Shown here piece by piece: positions 1-5,879 of a stretch of 7,374 nucleotides of DNA. Positions within the stretch are counted from its first letter, which is position 1, and each line of letters opens with the position of its first letter. The notes beneath the pieces were generated by a model. The model saw only the letters and a program-made list of their open reading frames with translations, ran no database searches and had not been told where the DNA came from. Source of the DNA: JAZKFT01 sp043760535 (GTDB taxonomy: Bacteria; Bacteroidota; Bacteroidia; Chitinophagales; Chitinophagaceae); contig JAYUOV010000345.1 in assembly GCA_043760535.1 (NCBI GenBank), forward strand, positions 1-7,374, in the 5' to 3' direction. Both the position numbers and the translations under genes were made by a program.

Positions 1-162
1 ATGGATATGAATAACAGGCCCGTGCCTACAAAATAGTTTTGCGCAAAACACAGGTGTATGATGCCGGTACCTGCTACCCAAACCCGGTGCAAGATAACCC
101 AACAAAAGTTTTTGGCCACGTTTTAAGATTACAAACTGTGGTAAATGATTATGAAAATGTTA
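1..162 (+). repeat. Cassette upstream repeat, copy A
   Basis: Direct repeat of the block at 1695-1856 (offset 1694). Across the 144 noncoding bases I count six substitutions (positions 57, 93, 100, 106, 114, 132) and no indel. The match continues through the first 18 coding bases of the peptide gene and then breaks at a 24-nt gap. It contains a promoter-like element and a 14-bp palindrome near its left end, and a short possible hairpin (CAGGT at 51-55 with ACCTG at 69-73). The window begins inside the repeat, so its true left end is unknown. It is likely the promoter and 5' leader of the peptide cassette, copied together with it. Confidence 0.9.
34..49 (+). promoter_or_regulatory. Putative -7 element with overlapping palindrome (copy A)
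   Basis: TAGTTTTG at 34-41 matches the Bacteroidota -7 consensus TAnnTTTG. It overlaps the perfect 14-bp palindrome GTTTTGCGCAAAAC at 36-49, which could be an operator. I see no TTG at the expected -33 distance, so this is a candidate only. If real, the precursor mRNA would have an untranslated leader of roughly 95 nt. Confidence 0.35.
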
Positions 163-339
163 ATTGGCGGGGTTGTAGAAACGGAAGATTTGGGAGATGG
201 GAGTTCAATGTGTAATGTTTACTGCGGTAAAGGTTCTGCTGGAGAAGGAAAGTGTTCTGGAAATTGTGGTTCTTGTGGGGATGCTGGTAATGGAACAGGT
301 TCTGGCTCTGGACAAGATAAAATGTGTCAATGGCCATGA
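145..339 (+). CDS. Cys-rich GG-leader precursor peptide 1 (leader shortened)
   Basis: Small secreted-peptide precursor of 64 residues. The leader is only nine residues and ends in IGG; the rest is glycine-rich with six cysteines at 23, 27, 37, 41, 44 and 61, enough for three disulfides. It shares the GGVVxxEDLGxG segment and a following C-x3-C with the peptide encoded at 1839-2036, so the two are paralogues. Compared with that paralogue it lacks SKEEMKKL, the part of the leader that C39 peptidases read (Leu at -12, Glu at -8). The gap is in frame and flanked by GTTAA in the intact copy. A TAA directly precedes the ATG at 145, so no longer start exists; ATG codons at 151 or 157 are alternatives. 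A terminator and a TlpA-like gene follow. It is probably a bacteriocin-like or signalling peptide, and processing may be lost. The activity is unknown. Confidence 0.72.
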   Translation: MIMKMLIGGVVETEDLGDGSSMCNVYCGKGSAGEGKCSGNCGSCGDAGNGTGSGSGQDKMCQWP

Positions 340-376
340 TTTTTTGAATAAAATGTAAAAAGCCATTATTTATTTG

Positions 377-414
377 CTTCACTATGCCTAAAAATTGCAT
401 AGTGAAGTTTTTTT
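377..414 (+). terminator. Intrinsic terminator after precursor 1
   Basis: Perfect 11-bp stem (CTTCACTATGC at 377-387 with GCATAGTGAAG at 397-407), a 9-nt loop, and seven T residues at 408-414. It lies 37 nt after the peptide stop and 30 nt before the TlpA-like start, so it should make the peptide transcript much more abundant than the downstream one. Confidence 0.88.
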
Positions 415-444
415 GAATAAATAGTACATGTAAAATTTTAGATT

Positions 445-1608
445 ATGAAAAAACAATTAGTACTATTTTATCTAGCTCAGTTCTTTTTTCAAAATCTTTA
501 CTCGCAAAATAATGGTAGAGATTTTATTATAAATGGAATTGTAAAAGGAAGAGATACAGGGGTAATCTATCTTCAATATTTGGATCTGCATAATAAAAGG
601 ATTTACGATACTACTATTTTGAAAAATGGCAGGTTTGAATTTACTGGAAAAATTAGTCAACTTTCATACGCCACTATTTATGGAAGGAAAAAGATTGTCA
701 ATAATAATCAGGTAAATTTTATCAGTTTTTTATTAGATCCAGGTGAATTAGAAGTAGAGCTGACTCAGGATGATGACAATAAAGCAGTATTTACTAAATC
801 TAAATCACAGAATTTATTTAATTTATATTATAACGCTTTATATACATTAAAAGAACGGTATGCTCTAATTGATAAAAGCCTTATTCAAATGAAAGCGCTT
901 TATATAGCTGACACATCAAAAAAGGTGTTAAAAGGGAGTGTTGATAGCCTGAACCTAATATTAATTTCAGCATCAGCTGCCTACGATAGCTTTACACTCG
1001 CTTTTGTGTTGAAGCACAGAAATGAATACATCGCTCCATTTTTGTTACAAAATTTAGTTGTAAACATGTCGGTAGAAAGTCTTCAACCTGTATTTAGGCG
1101 ATTTAGTAGTAAAATAAGAAAAAGTAGGTATGGCCTGATGGTGGAAAAAGAAATAGAGCTAAAAAAAGGTTGGACTTTGGGAAAAAAGGCTAATAATTTT
1201 ATTACAAAAGATATGTATGATAGCAAAATAGAACTATCAGAATACAATGGAAATAAGGTTATTTTACTGGATTTTTGGGCATCCTGGTGCGTTCCATGTC
1301 GAAAAGGTTCGCCTAACTTGATAAAATGGTACAACGCATATCATAATAAAGGCTTTGAAATCATTGGGATTGCAAATGATGATACCAGAAGGCAAGCTTG
1401 GTTAAAGGCAATAGAAACAGACGGGACTGGAGCCTGGAAGCATGTGTTACAAGGTGTAGGCACCGTTAATGATATAGGAAAACTATATGCTGTGCAACCA
1501 ATACCAGACAAAATCCTAATCGATAAAAATGGTATCATCATTTACCGTCAGGTTGGAGATGATGACAGGGGGCTTGAAAAAAAGCTTAGAGAACTATTTG
1601 AAAAGTAG
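445..1608 (+). CDS. Exported TlpA-like thiol:disulfide oxidoreductase, DUF4369-like N-terminus
   Basis: Predicted periplasmic thioredoxin-fold protein of 387 residues. Residues 1-20 form a signal peptide (Lys-Lys, hydrophobic stretch, cleavage near LYSQ) without a lipobox Cys. About residues 27-125 resemble the beta-rich DUF4369 domain that precedes thioredoxin domains in Bacteroidota, including the FLLDPGELEVEL strand. A helical middle follows. The thioredoxin domain (about 245-387) has WASWCVPC with active cysteines 282 and 285, and the cis-proline loop QPIPDK with Pro354 before ILIDKNG. It follows Cys-rich precursor 1 across a terminator, and the same pairing recurs at 1839-3474, which suggests it forms or reshuffles disulfides in the exported peptide. 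Ordinary reductase activity, as in ResA/TlpA, is the alternative. The gene is visibly more A+T-rich than the exporter genes downstream. Confidence 0.9.
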   Translation: MKKQLVLFYLAQFFFQNLYSQNNGRDFIINGIVKGRDTGVIYLQYLDLHNKRIYDTTILKNGRFEFTGKISQLSYATIYGRKKIVNNNQVNFISFLLDPGELEVELTQDDDNKAVFTKSKSQNLFNLYYNALYTLKERYALIDKSLIQMKALYIADTSKKVLKGSVDSLNLILISASAAYDSFTLAFVLKHRNEYIAPFLLQNLVVNMSVESLQPVFRRFSSKIRKSRYGLMVEKEIELKKGWTLGKKANNFITKDMYDSKIELSEYNGNKVILLDFWASWCVPCRKGSPNLIKWYNAYHNKGFEIIGIANDDTRRQAWLKAIETDGTGAWKHVLQGVGTVNDIGKLYAVQPIPDKILIDKNGIIIYRQVGDDDRGLEKKLRELFEK

Positions 1609-1694
1609 TTGCCCAACTACCCAAAATGCCGCTATTAAGACAAAATAGATTACAGCCCTATAAGGTCAAGTATAGCAATAAAATAAACGCAAAT

Positions 1695-1856
1695 ATGGAT
1701 ATGAATAACAGGCCCGTGCCTACAAAATAGTTTTGCGCAAAACACAGGTGCATGATGCCGGTACCTGCTACCCAAACCCGGTGCAAAATAACCAAACAAG
1801 AGTTTTTAGCCACGTTTTAAGATTATAAACTGTGGTAAATGATTATGAAAATGTTA
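1695..1856 (+). repeat. Cassette upstream repeat, copy B
   Basis: Second copy of the block at 1-162, in the same orientation and with about 96% identity over the noncoding 144 bases. The sequence before it (1609-1694) shows no terminator hairpin for the preceding TlpA-like gene and no other feature. Beyond 1856 the copies differ first by the 24 nt missing in copy A and then by scattered coding substitutions. The identity therefore drops close to the start of the peptide gene. Confidence 0.9.
1728..1743 (+). promoter_or_regulatory. Putative -7 element with overlapping palindrome (copy B)
   Basis: TAGTTTTG at 1728-1735 and the palindrome GTTTTGCGCAAAAC at 1730-1743, identical to copy A. Conservation by itself says little here because the whole block is nearly identical. 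No clear -33 TTG is present. Confidence 0.35.
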
Positions 1857-2036
1857 AGTAAAGAAGAGATGAAAAAGTTAATTGGTGGAGTAGTTACCCA
1901 AGAGGATTTGGGCGAAGGTGATGGTATTATTGAATGTAGCAATACTTGTACAACAACTGCCGACTGCCCAGTTGATAGAAAGTGTGCATCCGGAGATTGT
2001 ATGGGTAAAACTGTGTTATCCTGTTTTAGATATTGA
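1839..2036 (+). CDS. Cys-rich GG-leader precursor peptide 2 (intact leader)
   Basis: Precursor of 65 residues. The leader MLSKEEMKKLIGG fits the double-glycine consensus recognised by C39 peptidase exporters: Leu -12, Ser -11, Glu -8, Met -7, Leu -4, Gly-Gly -2/-1. Cleavage after Gly17 would release a 48-residue peptide starting VVTQEDLG. It has six cysteines at 33, 37, 43, 49, 54 and 62 (spacing x3, x5, x5, x4, x7). The stretch DCPVDRKCASGDC has the look of small disulfide-knotted secreted domains. Paralogue of the peptide at 145-339, with the same GGVVxxEDLGxG and C-x3-C. The start could be the ATG at 1839, 1845 or 1851; a TAA immediately upstream of 1839 excludes extension. Likely a bacteriocin-like or signalling peptide matured by disulfides. 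A RiPP substrate modified by enzymes outside the window cannot be excluded. Confidence 0.8.
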   Translation: MIMKMLSKEEMKKLIGGVVTQEDLGEGDGIIECSNTCTTTADCPVDRKCASGDCMGKTVLSCFRY

Positions 2037-2056
2037 TGTTAGTAATCAAATCAAAT

Positions 2057-2085
2057 AAAATCCCCTTTAAAAGAGGGGATTTTTT
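2057..2085 (+). terminator. Intrinsic terminator after precursor 2
   Basis: Ten-bp stem AAAATCCCCT (2057-2066) with AGGGGATTTT (2074-2083), a 7-nt loop, and a T run continuing to 2085. It sits between the peptide stop and the TlpA-like start at 2104, the same arrangement as in cassette 1, but the hairpin sequence is unrelated. Confidence 0.85.
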
Positions 2086-2103
2086 AAAATTTAATTGTAA
2101 AAT

Positions 2104-3474
2104 ATGAAAAATTCATTTGTAAGTAAATTGATTTTCTTTTTTTTGCTCGTTCAATATTGTGGACATACAAAAGCCTTATCTCAAAAAGAGGCTTTTGTAG
2201 AAATTTCAGGATCTGTTGTTAATTTAAATAATTCCATTACGGTTGAAGATAAGTCTGAATTCAATGACCTTTCTCTACCTCAAGCTACTAGAATATTTAT
2301 ACCTGACAGTAATAGCTTTTTCAAGATTAAATTTAGTTTAGCACAAGCGAATTATTTCAGAATAGGAAGAAATATATTATACCTACATCCAGGTGATATA
2401 ATTAAAACTAAAATTGATTTTAATAGTCCAGAAAAATCCACATTTAAGGGAAGTCATTATGTTGAGAATAGTTATCTAAAAAATACACCCTATCCAAAAA
2501 TGTCTTCATTTCTTGATGGGGAAGATGGAATAAAAAATAGTATTGAAGAGACTATTAATTCTATTATTTGGAAGTCTCAAAGAAGGACAAGTCAACTTAA
2601 GAAAATCAGAAGTAAGGTAGATAAAGAGTTTTTCAGGCTTGAAAACGTTAGGATAAAATCTGATGTGATAAATAGCTTTCTTGGAATTTTAATCTATTAC
2701 CCGTTTGTACACAAAACCCCAAAAGATAGCCTGCCACAGCTAAGAAATGATATTCAATCGCAGATTGAAAAGTATTTAAAATATTATTCAATAGGGCTAC
2801 TGAAAAGTGAATTCTTGAAAATCGAAGTATATAGAAATGTTGTTCAAACAATTATAGCAAAGCAAACTCAACCTGTTGAGATTCCTTGTAAAATACAAGA
2901 ATGGAAAATTGGGAAAGATATAAAACGAAGAGCATTGGCCTTAGAAAATAAGGCTGAAATCAAAAATTTGGTAAATAATGTGTCCGCTCTTAAAACTGTA
3001 GAATATAGGGATGCATTATTTGAGACGATTGACAATTTAACTAAGTTGAATAATGGAGATGTTGCAAGGGATATAGAGTTTGTTAACTACAAAAATGAGA
3101 AAGTAAAACTATCAGATTATCGAGGTAAGGTCATTTATTTAGATTTATGGGCAACTTGGTGTGGGCCTTGCATTGAAAGTAAACCCCACTTTGATGAATT
3201 ATTAGAAAGGTTTAAAAGAAATCCCGATGTGTTTTTTTTGTCACTATCTATCGATAACGATAAAAATAAGTGGCTAAGTTATATTAGTAAAATATCTGAA
3301 TTTAAAAATGAGTTTATAATTGACAGGAATTTATTAACTGATTATAATGTTACTTCCATTCCTCGCATCATTATTATTGACAAGAACTTTAAGATTGCTA
3401 GTTCAAATGCAACAAGCCTTGGAATAGAAAGTGCATATAGCATTATAAATAATCTCTCATTAATTGGTAAGTAA
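2104..3474 (+). CDS. Exported TlpA-like thiol:disulfide oxidoreductase 2
   Basis: Predicted periplasmic thioredoxin-fold protein of 456 residues, about 70 longer than its counterpart in cassette 1. Residues 1-26 are a signal peptide with likely cleavage near KALSQ; Cys19 is in a poor lipobox context, so a lipoprotein is unlikely. Residues about 30-125 are beta-rich with LYLHPGDIIKTKIDF and FKGSHYVENSYL, typical of the N-terminal half of Bacteroidota TlpA proteins. A Lys-rich helical middle spans about 140-310. The thioredoxin domain (about 318-456) carries LWATWCGPC with Cys353 and Cys356, and the cis-proline in TSIPR (Pro420) before IIIIDKN. The start lies only 18 nt after the terminator T run, so expression is probably by readthrough. 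Sequence similarity to the cassette 1 protein is limited to the domain pattern. A role as dedicated disulfide catalyst for precursor 2 is inferred from the repeated pairing. Confidence 0.9.
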   Translation: MKNSFVSKLIFFFLLVQYCGHTKALSQKEAFVEISGSVVNLNNSITVEDKSEFNDLSLPQATRIFIPDSNSFFKIKFSLAQANYFRIGRNILYLHPGDIIKTKIDFNSPEKSTFKGSHYVENSYLKNTPYPKMSSFLDGEDGIKNSIEETINSIIWKSQRRTSQLKKIRSKVDKEFFRLENVRIKSDVINSFLGILIYYPFVHKTPKDSLPQLRNDIQSQIEKYLKYYSIGLLKSEFLKIEVYRNVVQTIIAKQTQPVEIPCKIQEWKIGKDIKRRALALENKAEIKNLVNNVSALKTVEYRDALFETIDNLTKLNNGDVARDIEFVNYKNEKVKLSDYRGKVIYLDLWATWCGPCIESKPHFDELLERFKRNPDVFFLSLSIDNDKNKWLSYISKISEFKNEFIIDRNLLTDYNVTSIPRIIIIDKNFKIASSNATSLGIESAYSIINNLSLIGK

Positions 3475-3766
3475 TATTTAATGCATGTTTTGTGCCGAGT
3501 TGTATTTGAGTAAAGGTTTCATAAGGTAGCCAGGTTTCTGCTTCAAACGACCGTTTATACTCCTGTTTGGTGCCAGATAGTAATAGAGTAAAGGTTTCAG
3601 AAAGCAGCACAGTTTTATGGTTCAAGCGTCCGCTTGGACCTACAATAATAGCAGCGTCCGCTGCCGATAAACAAACCTTTTTTAAATATAGTTTCTGTTC
3701 ATGATGGGTTTTTAATACCTGCGTTTCCAACAATTTTAAACCCCACACACTCAATAAATAATGCAT
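3443..3766 (-). CDS. Hypothetical repeat-containing ORF, probably a fragment
   Basis: Reverse-strand ORF of 107 residues that I do not recognise. It contains imperfect repeats of 26 residues: LNHKTVLLSETFTLLLSGTK and FEAETWLPYETFTQIQLGTK align well, HEQKLYLKKVCLSAADAAII is a more degenerate third unit, and the N-terminal HYLLSVWGLKLL may be a fourth. Each unit follows a polar-V/Y/W-L pattern suggestive of beta strands. The 3' end overlaps the end of the TlpA-like gene at 3474 and repeats stop near 3492, so the coding part was probably cut when the neighbouring cassette arrived. It would be read divergently from the C39 fragment at 3800. It may instead be a translated noncoding repeat. Confidence 0.3.
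   Translation of the reverse strand: MHYLLSVWGLKLLETQVLKTHHEQKLYLKKVCLSAADAAIIVGPSGRLNHKTVLLSETFTLLLSGTKQEYKRSFEAETWLPYETFTQIQLGTKHALNITYQLMRDYL
3492..3647. repeat. Two imperfect 78-nt tandem repeats
   Basis: Units 3492-3569 and 3570-3647 share GAGTAAAGGTTTCA and a TTCAA(A/G)CG(A/T)CCG block at the same relative position. Period 78 nt equals 26 codons of the reverse-strand ORF at 3443-3766, so the duplication may be of protein origin. Confidence 0.6.
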
Positions 3767-3799
3767 ATCAAATTAAACGCAAACCCCTTTTCGAAATAA

Positions 3800-3977
3800 A
3801 TGCCCACTTTCCCAACTTACCGCCAGCAAGACCAAATGGATTGCGGCCCCACCTGCCTGCGGATGATTGCCAAATATTATGGCAAAGGGATAGCTATTGA
3901 TACTTTAAGGCGACATAGCGGTATTGGTAAAGAGGGTGTAAACTTAATAGTTGAGGCTGCCGAAGCCAGTGATTTTT
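3800..3977 (+). pseudogene. 5' fragment of a C39-peptidase ABC exporter gene
   Basis: Encodes the first 59 or so residues of a C39 peptidase domain, including the catalytic region QQDQMDCGPTCL with Cys15, then VNLIVEAAEASDF. The first 49 residues differ from the exporter at 4500 at only four positions, while the DNA differs at many third positions. Those mostly synonymous differences imply an older paralogue that was once functional, not a fresh copy. The matching segment begins about 3791 (4491 in the other copy), has lost 6 nt near 3950, and ends at about 3977, directly next to the toxin stop codon at 3978-3980. Downstream of that the forward frame runs antisense through the toxin to 4237 and is not exporter sequence. 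The catalytic His and Asp, the membrane domain and the ATPase are missing. Confidence 0.85.
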
Positions 3978-4250
3978 CTAAAAAAGGTCGCTATGTGTGC
4001 CTGTACTTATTAATGTTATTTCTTTGGCTGTATCATTTTGTAACCACACCAATAACCAATCGCCTTGTATATGGCATTCTAAGAAACAGGCATACTGCCC
4101 TTTTAAGGAATGGGTTTTGTACCTGGCGGCTAATGAGCCTGCCACTTCGGGTTTTTCCAATACAGTATGGATCAAAATCATATCCAAACCACGCTTTTTG
4201 CACAGTTTATAATCTTTTTCAAATTGTTTTGTGGTAGTTAGTTGGTACAC
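3978..4250 (-). CDS. YafQ-family mRNA interferase toxin
   Basis: Type II toxin of the RelE/YafQ group, 90 residues, the usual family length. It carries the YafQ pattern YKTHSLKG, then ECHIQGDW, then STGTHSDLF at the C-terminus. His47, His60, Asp64, Trp65, His86 and Phe90 correspond to the residues known to matter in E. coli YafQ (His50, His63, Asp67, Trp68, His87, Phe91), so it should be an active ribosome-dependent RNase. The start is GTG at 4250, with no nearby in-frame ATG alternative seen. It lies 4 nt after the antitoxin stop, hence translational coupling. Its TAG stop abuts the broken end of the C39 fragment, so the toxin-antitoxin module is exactly what separates the two exporter copies. 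Confidence 0.9.
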   Translation of the reverse strand: MYQLTTTKQFEKDYKLCKKRGLDMILIHTVLEKPEVAGSLAARYKTHSLKGQYACFLECHIQGDWLLVWLQNDTAKEITLISTGTHSDLF

Positions 4251-4254
4251 GGGC

Positions 4255-4446
4255 TCACTTGTTTAAAAATGCTATAAGCGATGTAGCAGTTTTGTGCCGG
4301 GTAACCTTTCCTGCTTTTGCCGCTTCCATGGCCTTAATTGTATCCTTATTGGGTTCTTTTATCACCGTTACAAAGGGCAAGGTTTCTACATAGGCCAAAA
4401 AACTTTTCGATTGTGTATTGCTGGTATCGATGCTGATATAAGTCAT
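4255..4446 (-). CDS. Antitoxin of the YafQ-type module
   Basis: Small protein of 63 residues encoded immediately upstream of the toxin, the usual antitoxin-first order. The N-terminus MTYISIDTSNTQSKSFLAYVETLPFV is followed by a basic, helical tail containing KDTIKAMEAAKAGKVTRHK and ending LIAFLNK, a typical toxin-wrapping region of RelB/DinJ-like antitoxins of Bacteroidota. I chose the ATG at 4446 rather than an upstream ATG at 4482, because a good promoter motif (4462-4492) lies between them and the extra residues do not look conserved. It should neutralise the toxin and probably autoregulate the operon. The exact antitoxin family is not recognised from the sequence alone. Confidence 0.8.
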   Translation of the reverse strand: MTYISIDTSNTQSKSFLAYVETLPFVTVIKEPNKDTIKAMEAAKAGKVTRHKTATSLIAFLNK

Positions 4447-4461
4447 GATGCTTGTTTGCTT

Positions 4462-4492
4462 CAAAATTAATATAAAACCCAAAACTGTTTCA
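4462..4492 (-). promoter_or_regulatory. Promoter of the toxin-antitoxin operon
   Basis: Read on the reverse strand, TTG (4492-4490) is followed after 20 nt by TAATTTTG (4469-4462), a full match to the Bacteroidota TTG-N19-21-TAnnTTTG promoter. The antitoxin ATG is 15 nt downstream. The element lies within the 53-nt gap shared with the divergent exporter gene at 4500. Confidence 0.6.
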
Positions 4493-4499
4493 AAAATAA

Positions 4500-5855
4500 A
4501 TGCCCACTTTCCCCACCTACCGCCAGCAAGACCAAATGGACTGCGGCCCTACCTGCCTGCGGATGATAGCAAAGCATTATGGCAAAAGCATTGCCATAGA
4601 TGCTTTAAGGCAACATAGCGGTATTGGTAAAGAAGGTGTAAACTTATTGGGCATAGCAGATGCCGCCGAGGCTATTGGCTTTCGTACACAAGGCGTACAG
4701 TTAAGTTTGGCACAATTGCAAACCGATGCCAAACTGCCATGTGTACTGCATTGGAGCCAACAGCATTTTGTGGTGCTGTATAAAATTAGGCGTGGTATTT
4801 ATTATTTGGCAGATCCTGCGGTGGGGTTGGTTAACTTATCAGAGAATGAGTTTGGTAAAAGGTGGTTAAGTGCAGCCTCCCAAAAAGCCTTCCCAAGCCC
4901 CTCAGCCTCCCCAAACCCCTCCGAAGGATGGGCTTTAGACCCGAATACTTTTGGGACTCATTCGAATAGGCACGGTTCTCAGAACCCTTCTTTGGAGGGC
5001 AGGGAGGCATTTGAGGGCAGGGAGGCATTAGGTATTGCCCTTCTCCTCGAACCCACCCCCGCCTTTTACAACTCCGAATTTGATGATGCTTTTACCGAAA
5101 CTGGCACCAAAGGCTTTGGCTCTGTGGTTAAATACCTGTATCCATACAAAAAATTACTACTCCAATTAATGTTGGGCGTAATGTTAGGCAGCTTGTTGCA
5201 ACTGGTATTGCCTTTTTTAACCAAGAGTATTGTGGATACGGGCATCAGTACCAATAACCTGCCTTTTTTATACATCATCCTGTTTGCCCAATTGGCACTA
5301 TTTACCGGGCGGTTAATGGTAGATTTTATCCGTAGCTGGCTTTTGTACCATATCAGCAGCCGAATTAATATCAGCATCCTAACCGATTTTTTAATAAAGC
5401 TAATGAAGCTGCCGCTGAACTATTTCGACAGTAAAAAAACCGGTGACATTTTACAGCGGATGAACGACCATAGCCGGATACAGAGTTTTTTGACCGGCAC
5501 ATCGCTCAGTACTTTATTTAGCCTGTTTAATCTGGTGGTGTTTTCTGTTGTATTGGCCCGGTATAACCTCACCATTTTTGGTGTATTTGTACTGGCCAGC
5601 ATACTATATACTTTATGGATTATTATTTTTCTTAAACGAAGAAAGCAACTGGACTACCGGCAGTTTGATATAACAAGTGCCGAACAAAGTAAAACCATAC
5701 AACTGATACAGGGCATGACGGAGATAAAACTCCACGGCTGCGAAACACCCAAACGCTGGGAGTGTGAACGGCTGCAGGCGAAAACTTTTAAACTGGGCAT
5801 CAAAAATCTGGCATTAAGCAAATGGCAGCAAACAGGTGCATTTTTTATTAACTAA
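4500..5855 (+). CDS. N-terminal part of the exporter: C39 peptidase and first four membrane segments
   Basis: 451 residues up to the premature stop. The peptidase domain (1-125) has Gln9, the catalytic Cys15 in MDCGPTCL, His89 in QQHFVVLYKI and Asp105 in LADPAVG, so the catalytic set is complete. Residues about 126-176 are a Pro/Gly/Glu-rich insertion encoded by a palindromic repeat (SPNPSEGW to LEGREA), in the linker before LLLEPTPAFY. Membrane segments lie roughly at 218-240, 255-280, 335-360 and 360-385, and the conserved intracellular stretch PLNYFDSKKTGDILQRMND marks an ABC type I exporter fold. If translated alone it would lack the last two membrane segments and the ATPase. It might keep peptidase activity but could not export. 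Confidence 0.85.
   Translation: MPTFPTYRQQDQMDCGPTCLRMIAKHYGKSIAIDALRQHSGIGKEGVNLLGIADAAEAIGFRTQGVQLSLAQLQTDAKLPCVLHWSQQHFVVLYKIRRGIYYLADPAVGLVNLSENEFGKRWLSAASQKAFPSPSASPNPSEGWALDPNTFGTHSNRHGSQNPSLEGREAFEGREALGIALLLEPTPAFYNSEFDDAFTETGTKGFGSVVKYLYPYKKLLLQLMLGVMLGSLLQLVLPFLTKSIVDTGISTNNLPFLYIILFAQLALFTGRLMVDFIRSWLLYHISSRINISILTDFLIKLMKLPLNYFDSKKTGDILQRMNDHSRIQSFLTGTSLSTLFSLFNLVVFSVVLARYNLTIFGVFVLASILYTLWIIIFLKRRKQLDYRQFDITSAEQSKTIQLIQGMTEIKLHGCETPKRWECERLQAKTFKLGIKNLALSKWQQTGAFFIN
4875..5026. repeat. In-frame palindromic element, copy 1 (between peptidase and membrane domain)
   Basis: A 104-nt core (4905-5008) begins GCCTCCCCAAACCCCTCC and ends GGAGGGCAGGGAGGC, which are mutually complementary ends, with further inner pairing (GAAGG/CTTC). 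Extra outer copies of GCCTCCC (4875-4881) and GGGAGGC (5020-5026) make a nested palindrome of 152 nt. It aligns without gaps to the copy at 6060-6163, with about 20 mismatches concentrated in the centre. It is translated in frame, adding about 50 residues to a linker. Confidence 0.85.
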
Positions 5856-5879
5856 GGCAAAAATATCTTCATTACATTT

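Noticed and set aside
1..36. Eleven-codon ORF (MDMNNRPVPTK) at the start of both cassette heads as an attenuator leader peptide
   Set aside because: No codon bias toward one amino acid and no alternative terminator structure downstream; it also ends within the promoter-like motif.
149..400. 83-residue reverse ORF opposite precursor 1
   Set aside because: It runs antisense through the Cys-rich peptide and its terminator hairpin; a shadow with no recognisable features.
3492..3725. CRISPR-like array
   Set aside because: Units are imperfect and contiguous, with no spacers of regular length and no cas genes nearby.
3978..4237. Forward-strand continuation of the C39 fragment as a 145-residue protein
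   Set aside because: After 3977 the frame is antisense to a well-conserved YafQ toxin and has no exporter similarity.
4831..5028. Reverse ORF with repeated MPPCPQMPPCPPK-like sequence as a possible Cys/Pro-rich peptide
   Set aside because: It is the complementary strand of the palindromic repeat inside the exporter gene; the low-complexity protein is a by-product of the repeat.
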